Part shown: in pieces, positions 60,355-64,000 of the stretch
How the letters are laid out: every line of letters begins with the position of its first letter
Position numbering within the stretch: position 1 is the stretch's first letter
Assembly (NCBI GenBank): GCA_965227065.1
Contig: CBDDFN010000014.1
Span: 1-64,000, forward strand
Source: CBDDFN01 sp965227065
GTDB lineage: Bacteria > Pseudomonadota > Alphaproteobacteria > SPJN01
DNA length: 64,000 nt
Reading direction: 5' to 3'
Notes under the pieces: model-generated
Databases searched by the model: none
What the model saw: the letters and a program-made list of their open reading frames with translations, nothing else
What the model was told of the DNA's origin: nothing
Position numbers and translations under genes: made by a program

Positions 60355-60917
60355 TACACGGCCTCGGCTTGGGCGATTTCATTCTCACCGCCAAACTCGC
60401 ATTGCGGCAGATAATGCGCGCCGGTATGGGCAAGATGGCTTTCATAAAGGGTGAAGCCGCGCACCGTCATTGGCGGCAGACGCAGATGGCTGGCTTCTTC
60501 AACAAATCGGCCCACCCGTGCGGCGTCACAAAATTTAAGGCGGGCCAGCGTGATATGGGGCGTGTAGCGCTTGTGTTCGGGCTCAAAGCCCAACCGTTTG
60601 AGCGCATGCACGATGGAGTGTTGCAAGGCGTTGAGTTCCGGCGATGTTTTGACCCGCACATGGATGGAGCGCACGCGTTTCTTGTCGCCAAACGTGTCAA
60701 AGCCTGAAAAGCCGATATCGAACGGATTGACCGTCACGGGCGCAAGGGCCGACATAATGTCGGCTTCCGCCCGTCCATCAACTTCGCCCAGAAAAGCCAG
60801 CGTGATGTGGAACATTTCCGAATTGACCCAGCGGGCGCCAGGCACGCCCCCCTGGACGCCTTCAAGCATATGCTTGATCAGCGGCGGAACTTCGAGCGCG
60901 ACGAACAGACGGGCCAT
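60354..60917 (-). CDS. thpR: RNA 2',3'-cyclic phosphodiesterase
   Basis: This 187-residue 2H phosphoesterase has the two HxT motifs, FHITLAFLGEVD near residue 40 and PHITLARLKF near residue 130. ThpR enzymes open 2',3'-cyclic phosphates in RNA. The start MARLFVA at 60917 is the conserved one. The cobB gene is coupled by a one-base overlap. Confidence 0.92.
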   Translation of the reverse strand: MARLFVALEVPPLIKHMLEGVQGGVPGARWVNSEMFHITLAFLGEVDGRAEADIMSALAPVTVNPFDIGFSGFDTFGDKKRVRSIHVRVKTSPELNALQHSIVHALKRLGFEPEHKRYTPHITLARLKFCDAARVGRFVEEASHLRLPPMTVRGFTLYESHLAHTGAHYLPQCEFGGENEIAQAEAV

Positions 60918-60953
60918 GACACGCTCCACTCAGCGGAAACTAGAGACCCCAGC

Positions 60954-62001
60954 CTAATTGCAAGGGTTGGGATTCGACAAGTGCACCTGGTTCACAGCCT
61001 CTTCAATTTCTTCTGACCAGGCGAGGTCAAAGCCCTCAACATCCTCAATCAGCTGCTCCATCGAGGTGGCGCCGATGATGGTGGACGTCATGAAGGGCCG
61101 TGTGTCGCAGAATTTGAGTGCCAGCGCGGTCACGGTGGTGCCGAATTTGCGGGCCACCGCCTCATATTTATCAATGGCTTCTTCAACGCCGGGGCCTTCA
61201 TAGCGCTGCAGCCGGTTGAACAGCGCCTTGCGCGAGCCATCAGGCAGTGCACCTTTTTGATATTTGCCGGTCAGATAGCCCTGACCCAGCGGAGAGTAGG
61301 ACAACAGTCCGACATTTTCGCGAATATCGATTTCCGACAGACCCATTTCATAGGTGCGGTTGAGCAGATTGTAAGCGTTCTGAATGGTCTGGACGCGCGG
61401 CAGGCCGTCCATTTCGGCATGCATGACAAAGCGCATGACACCCCAGGGCGTTTCATTGGACAGCCCGATATGGCGCACCTTGCCCGCCGTGATAACATTT
61501 TCCATGGCGCGCAATTGCTCATCAAACGGCACCATGGGGCCATCACGGAAGTGATGAATATTGGGTTGGGCGCCAAACAGCGGAACGGGACGGTCGGGCC
61601 AGTGGATCTGGTAAAGGTCGATATAGTCGGTCTTGAGCCGCTTGAGGCTTTGTTCCACCGCATATTCGATATTCTGGGCATCAACCTGGGGTGACGTCGG
61701 TGAAGGGGCGGAACCAGTCCATTGGCGCGCGGCCTGTGACCTTGGTGGCCAAAATCACCTTGTCGCGTGTGCCGCGGGCTTCGAACCAGTTGCCAATGAT
61801 CGTTTCGGTGGAGCCTTGCGTTTCGGCGCGCGGCGGGATGGCATAAAGCTCTGCGGTGTCAAAGAAATTGATGCCCTTGTCGAGGGCATAATCCATTTGC
61901 TCAAAGCCTTCTTCCTGCGTGTTTTGCTGGCCCCAGGTCATGGTGCCCAGGCAAATGTTCGAGACCTTGAGATCCGTCCGTCCAAGCGGGCGATACTCCA
62001 T
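60954..62001 (-). pseudogene. Tas-like aldo/keto reductase, broken by one extra base
   Basis: The product resembles E. coli Tas, an NADP(H)-dependent aldo/keto reductase. The N-terminal frame has YRPLGRTDLKVSNICLGTMTWG, FFDTAELYAIPPR and ATKVTG; the C-terminal frame has SLKRLKTDYIDLYQIHWPDR, IGLSNETPWG and the final SNPNPCN. The frames meet at a G4 run on the plus strand, 61688-61691. Removing one base gives VTQVDAQNIEYA and an unbroken 348 residues, close to Tas. As written, translation would stop at VTPG. This may be a sequencing error or true inactivation. Confidence 0.87.
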
Positions 62002-62028
62002 AACAAACCTCCAATGTCGGGTGGTGCG

Positions 62029-62688
62029 CTACTCGGCGAGCGCTTTGAGAACTGTGGGTGTGATCTTGTCGACGATGAGCGTGATGCCCTTTTCGGTCGG
62101 GTGAATGCCGTCTGATTGGTTCAGTGTGGGGTTTGCAGCGACGCCGTCAAGAAAGAATGGGTAGAAAAAGGTCTCATAGGTCTCCGCCAAGGCGGGAAAT
62201 ATCGCATCAAAGCTTTCGGCATAATCATCACCCAGATTGCGCGGGGCCAGCATGCCGGTCAGCAACACGCGCGCGCCCTTGTCCTGGGCGGCCTCAATGA
62301 TGCTGGCAAGATTGGCCTTGGCGGCCTTGGGCGGCAGGCCGCGCAGCGCATCATTTCCGCCCAGCGTGATGATCAGAAGGTCAATCGTGTCGGTCAGAAC
62401 CCAGCCCAGCCGGGCCAGACCACCAGCCGTCGTGTCGCCCGAAACGCCGGCATTGATCATGGTGACGGACGTGCCTTCGCTTTCAAGACGGCGGGCAAGC
62501 TGTTCGGGAAACCCCATTTCCGGGGCCAAATTGTAGCCTGCGACCAGACTGTCGCCGAGAACCAGCACGGTTGGCTTGTCCGCAGCGCGGGCGCCGAGTG
62601 TTACAAACAGTAACACCAACAGCGCCGGAATTGTTACACGAAGGGTCACTGGTGAGGCTCCGCTCTTGATCCTATATGGTGGTCTCAT
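62029..62688 (-). CDS. SGNH/GDSL arylesterase, TesA-like
   Basis: This 219-residue secreted hydrolase has a signal peptide (VTIPALLVLLFVTLGARA) and the four SGNH blocks: LVLGDSLVAGYNL, NAGVSGDTTAGG, LGGNDALRG and SDGIHPTEKG. TesA-type enzymes cleave esters and acyl-CoA thioesters in the periplasm. It is divergent from an ABC transporter pair, as in the tesA-ybbAP layout of other proteobacteria. Confidence 0.9.
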   Translation of the reverse strand: MRPPYRIKSGASPVTLRVTIPALLVLLFVTLGARAADKPTVLVLGDSLVAGYNLAPEMGFPEQLARRLESEGTSVTMINAGVSGDTTAGGLARLGWVLTDTIDLLIITLGGNDALRGLPPKAAKANLASIIEAAQDKGARVLLTGMLAPRNLGDDYAESFDAIFPALAETYETFFYPFFLDGVAANPTLNQSDGIHPTEKGITLIVDKITPTVLKALAE

Positions 62689-62738
62689 CGTAAGCGCATT
62701 ATGTCGTGTACTTCAGATCAAATCGCAAGGGGGCCTTC

Positions 62739-63443
62739 GTGGCAGAGCCGATTATCAAACTGGAAGACGTCCGGCTCACCCTGCCAAGTGAAGCGGGGCC
62801 CGTCGATATTCTGCGCGGGGTCGATTTTAGCGTCGAAGAGGGCGAGCGCGTGGCCATTGTCGGCCCCTCGGGGTCAGGCAAATCAACCCTGCTGATGGTG
62901 ATGGCGGGGCTTGAGCCCCCGACTGCGGGCCGGGTTGTGCTCAATGGCGCGGATTTGGGCACGATGAGTGAGGATCAGCGCGCCTTGGTGCGGCGCGATC
63001 ATGTCGGCATCGTCTTTCAAAGTTTTCACCTCATTCCCACCATGACTGCGCTTGAGAATGTCTCCGTGCCGCTGGAACTGGCGCGGGCTTCGGGGGTGCG
63101 CGACAAGGCGGTGAGCGAACTGGATGCGGTGGGGCTCAGCCATCGTCATTCTCATTATCCAACGCAATTGTCCGGCGGTGAGCAGCAGCGCGTCGCCATT
63201 GCCCGCGCGCTGGTGCACGATCCGGCGATCCTGCTGGCTGATGAGCCAACCGGCAATCTTGATTCCGAAACAGGGCACGGCATTGTCGATCTGATTGCGG
63301 AACTGCATGAAAAACGGGGCACCACAACGGTTCTGATCACCCATGATCTGGAGCTGGCGCAAAGCTGTGACCGGGTTATTCGCATTGCCAACGGTCTCAT
63401 TGCCGGGGAAGATCCGGGCCGCAGCCGGGCTGCAGCGCAATGA
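62739..63443 (+). CDS. ABC transporter ATP-binding protein, YbbA-like
   Basis: This 234-residue ABC ATPase has Walker A GPSGSGKST, signature LSGGEQQR, Walker B ILLADEPTGN, and THD as switch. The LolD/MacB/YbbA wording is present. I chose GTG 62739 (VAEPIIKLED) since AGGGGG precedes it; a GTG at 62706 is less likely. It overlaps the permease gene by 4 nt (ATGA). With the divergent TesA-like gene it matches the tesA-ybbA-ybbP set. Confidence 0.88.
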   Translation: MAEPIIKLEDVRLTLPSEAGPVDILRGVDFSVEEGERVAIVGPSGSGKSTLLMVMAGLEPPTAGRVVLNGADLGTMSEDQRALVRRDHVGIVFQSFHLIPTMTALENVSVPLELARASGVRDKAVSELDAVGLSHRHSHYPTQLSGGEQQRVAIARALVHDPAILLADEPTGNLDSETGHGIVDLIAELHEKRGTTTVLITHDLELAQSCDRVIRIANGLIAGEDPGRSRAAAQ

Positions 63444-64000
63444 GTGACTGGCTGACAGCCATCCGCTTTGCCCGGCGCGATTTGCGCGGCGGCTTGAAAG
63501 GCTTCCGTATTTTTGTGGCGTCATTGGCGCTCGGCGTTGCCGCCATTGCCGGTGTTGGATCGCTGTCATCAGCGCTGGTGCACGGGTTGGCCGGGCAAGG
63601 CCAGGCCATTCTGGGCGGCGATATTGAATTGAAACTCATCCACCGTGAGGCCAGCGCTGAGGAACGCGCCTTCCTGTCGGACAACGCCACCGCCATCAGC
63701 GAGGTAGCCAATTTGCGGGCGATGGTCAAAAGCGCCAAGACCGACAAGCGGGCCTTGGTGGAACTCAAAGCAGTCGATGGCGTTTATCCGCTTTATGGGG
63801 AGATGAGCTTTGTAGACCAGCCTGATCTGACCTTGCCGCAAGCCTTGGGGCAGACAGGCGGATGGGGGGCCCTCGTTGAAGAAACATTGCTGACCCGGCT
63901 TGGCATTGCGGTGGGCGATACGATCACCATCAATGCGCTGGACGTGCCGGTTCGCGCCGTCATCGCCTATGAGCCCGACCGTGTCGCCGATGGCGTGGCG
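63440..64000 (+). CDS. ABC transporter permease, YbbP-like, truncated by window end
   Basis: The first 187 residues are visible. They open MSDWLTAIRFARRDLRGG and contain a hydrophobic helix (FRIFVASLALGVAAIAGVGSL) and a MacB/FtsX-like periplasmic part (GGDIELKLIHREASAEE). This fits the YbbP family partner of YbbA, which has about 800-850 residues. The ATG overlaps the ATPase gene. The rest lies beyond the window. Confidence 0.85.
   Translation, partial: MSDWLTAIRFARRDLRGGLKGFRIFVASLALGVAAIAGVGSLSSALVHGLAGQGQAILGGDIELKLIHREASAEERAFLSDNATAISEVANLRAMVKSAKTDKRALVELKAVDGVYPLYGEMSFVDQPDLTLPQALGQTGGWGALVEETLLTRLGIAVGDTITINALDVPVRAVIAYEPDRVADGVA

Overview
The window looks like a contiguous piece of an alphaproteobacterial chromosome. 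It is GC-rich and densely coded, with many 1-8 nt gene overlaps. Pointers to the class are a class I lysyl-tRNA synthetase, a class II (B12-dependent) ribonucleotide reductase, a TIGR02186-type membrane protein next to TauE/SafE, the DUF4175-lysA-lptM-argH neighbourhood, an IalB-family protein, and a CtrA-type TTAA-N7-TTAA site. I cannot place the family. I saw no tRNA, rRNA, CRISPR array, prophage or insertion sequence, and no gene-free stretch longer than about 190 bp.

Layout. 1-6.4 kb (minus): fused PabB/PabC (cut by the window edge), SixA, a fatty acid hydroxylase, a TerB-like protein and a DinG-type helicase. 6.4-9.8 kb (plus): an overlapping run of LysRS-I, DUF952, PyrD and ArsC. 9.8-16 kb: MATE pump, FAD oxidoreductase, two PaaI thioesterases, TetR, alpha/beta hydrolase, quinone oxidoreductase. 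15.9-21.5 kb: the ligase-associated DNA repair cluster (ligase-like protein and exonuclease on minus; Lhr-type helicase and PdeM on plus). Its ligase-like member has lost the nucleotidyl-acceptor lysine and the other catalytic motifs, and is the most unusual item here. 21.5-29.7 kb: TIGR02186/TauE, NrdJ with a strong promoter and DnaA boxes, PlsC, YdcF, FtsX, FtsE, and a zinc-ribbon membrane protein. 29.6-38.6 kb: DUF4175, LysA, LptM, ArgH, TlpA-like, hydroxybutyryl-CoA dehydrogenase, EtfA/EtfB (with a REP-like palindromic element between), PduO, HIG1. 38.6-49.7 kb: acyl-CoA dehydrogenase, a small exported protein, thiolase, GluQRS, AlkA-like, esterase, HNH, lipid kinase, DUF3253, ArgG, RlmN, IalB, TrmH-like. 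49.8-64 kb: quinone oxidoreductase, metallo-beta-lactamase fold protein, TonB receptor with divergent TetR, PF10118 hydrolase with tandem operators, DinB, YkvA, a frameshifted HSD10-like SDR, a hypothetical exported protein, PaaI, PhhB, CobB, ThpR, a frameshifted Tas-like aldo/keto reductase, arylesterase, and an ABC transporter cut by the window end.

Together the genes describe an aerobic heterotroph with much acyl-CoA chemistry (acyl-CoA dehydrogenase, hydroxyacyl-CoA dehydrogenases, thiolase, electron transfer flavoprotein, several hotdog thioesterases). It uses adenosylcobalamin (NrdJ, with PduO able to adenosylate it). Two otherwise intact genes are each broken by one extra base in a G4 run. 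This may be sequence error rather than biology.
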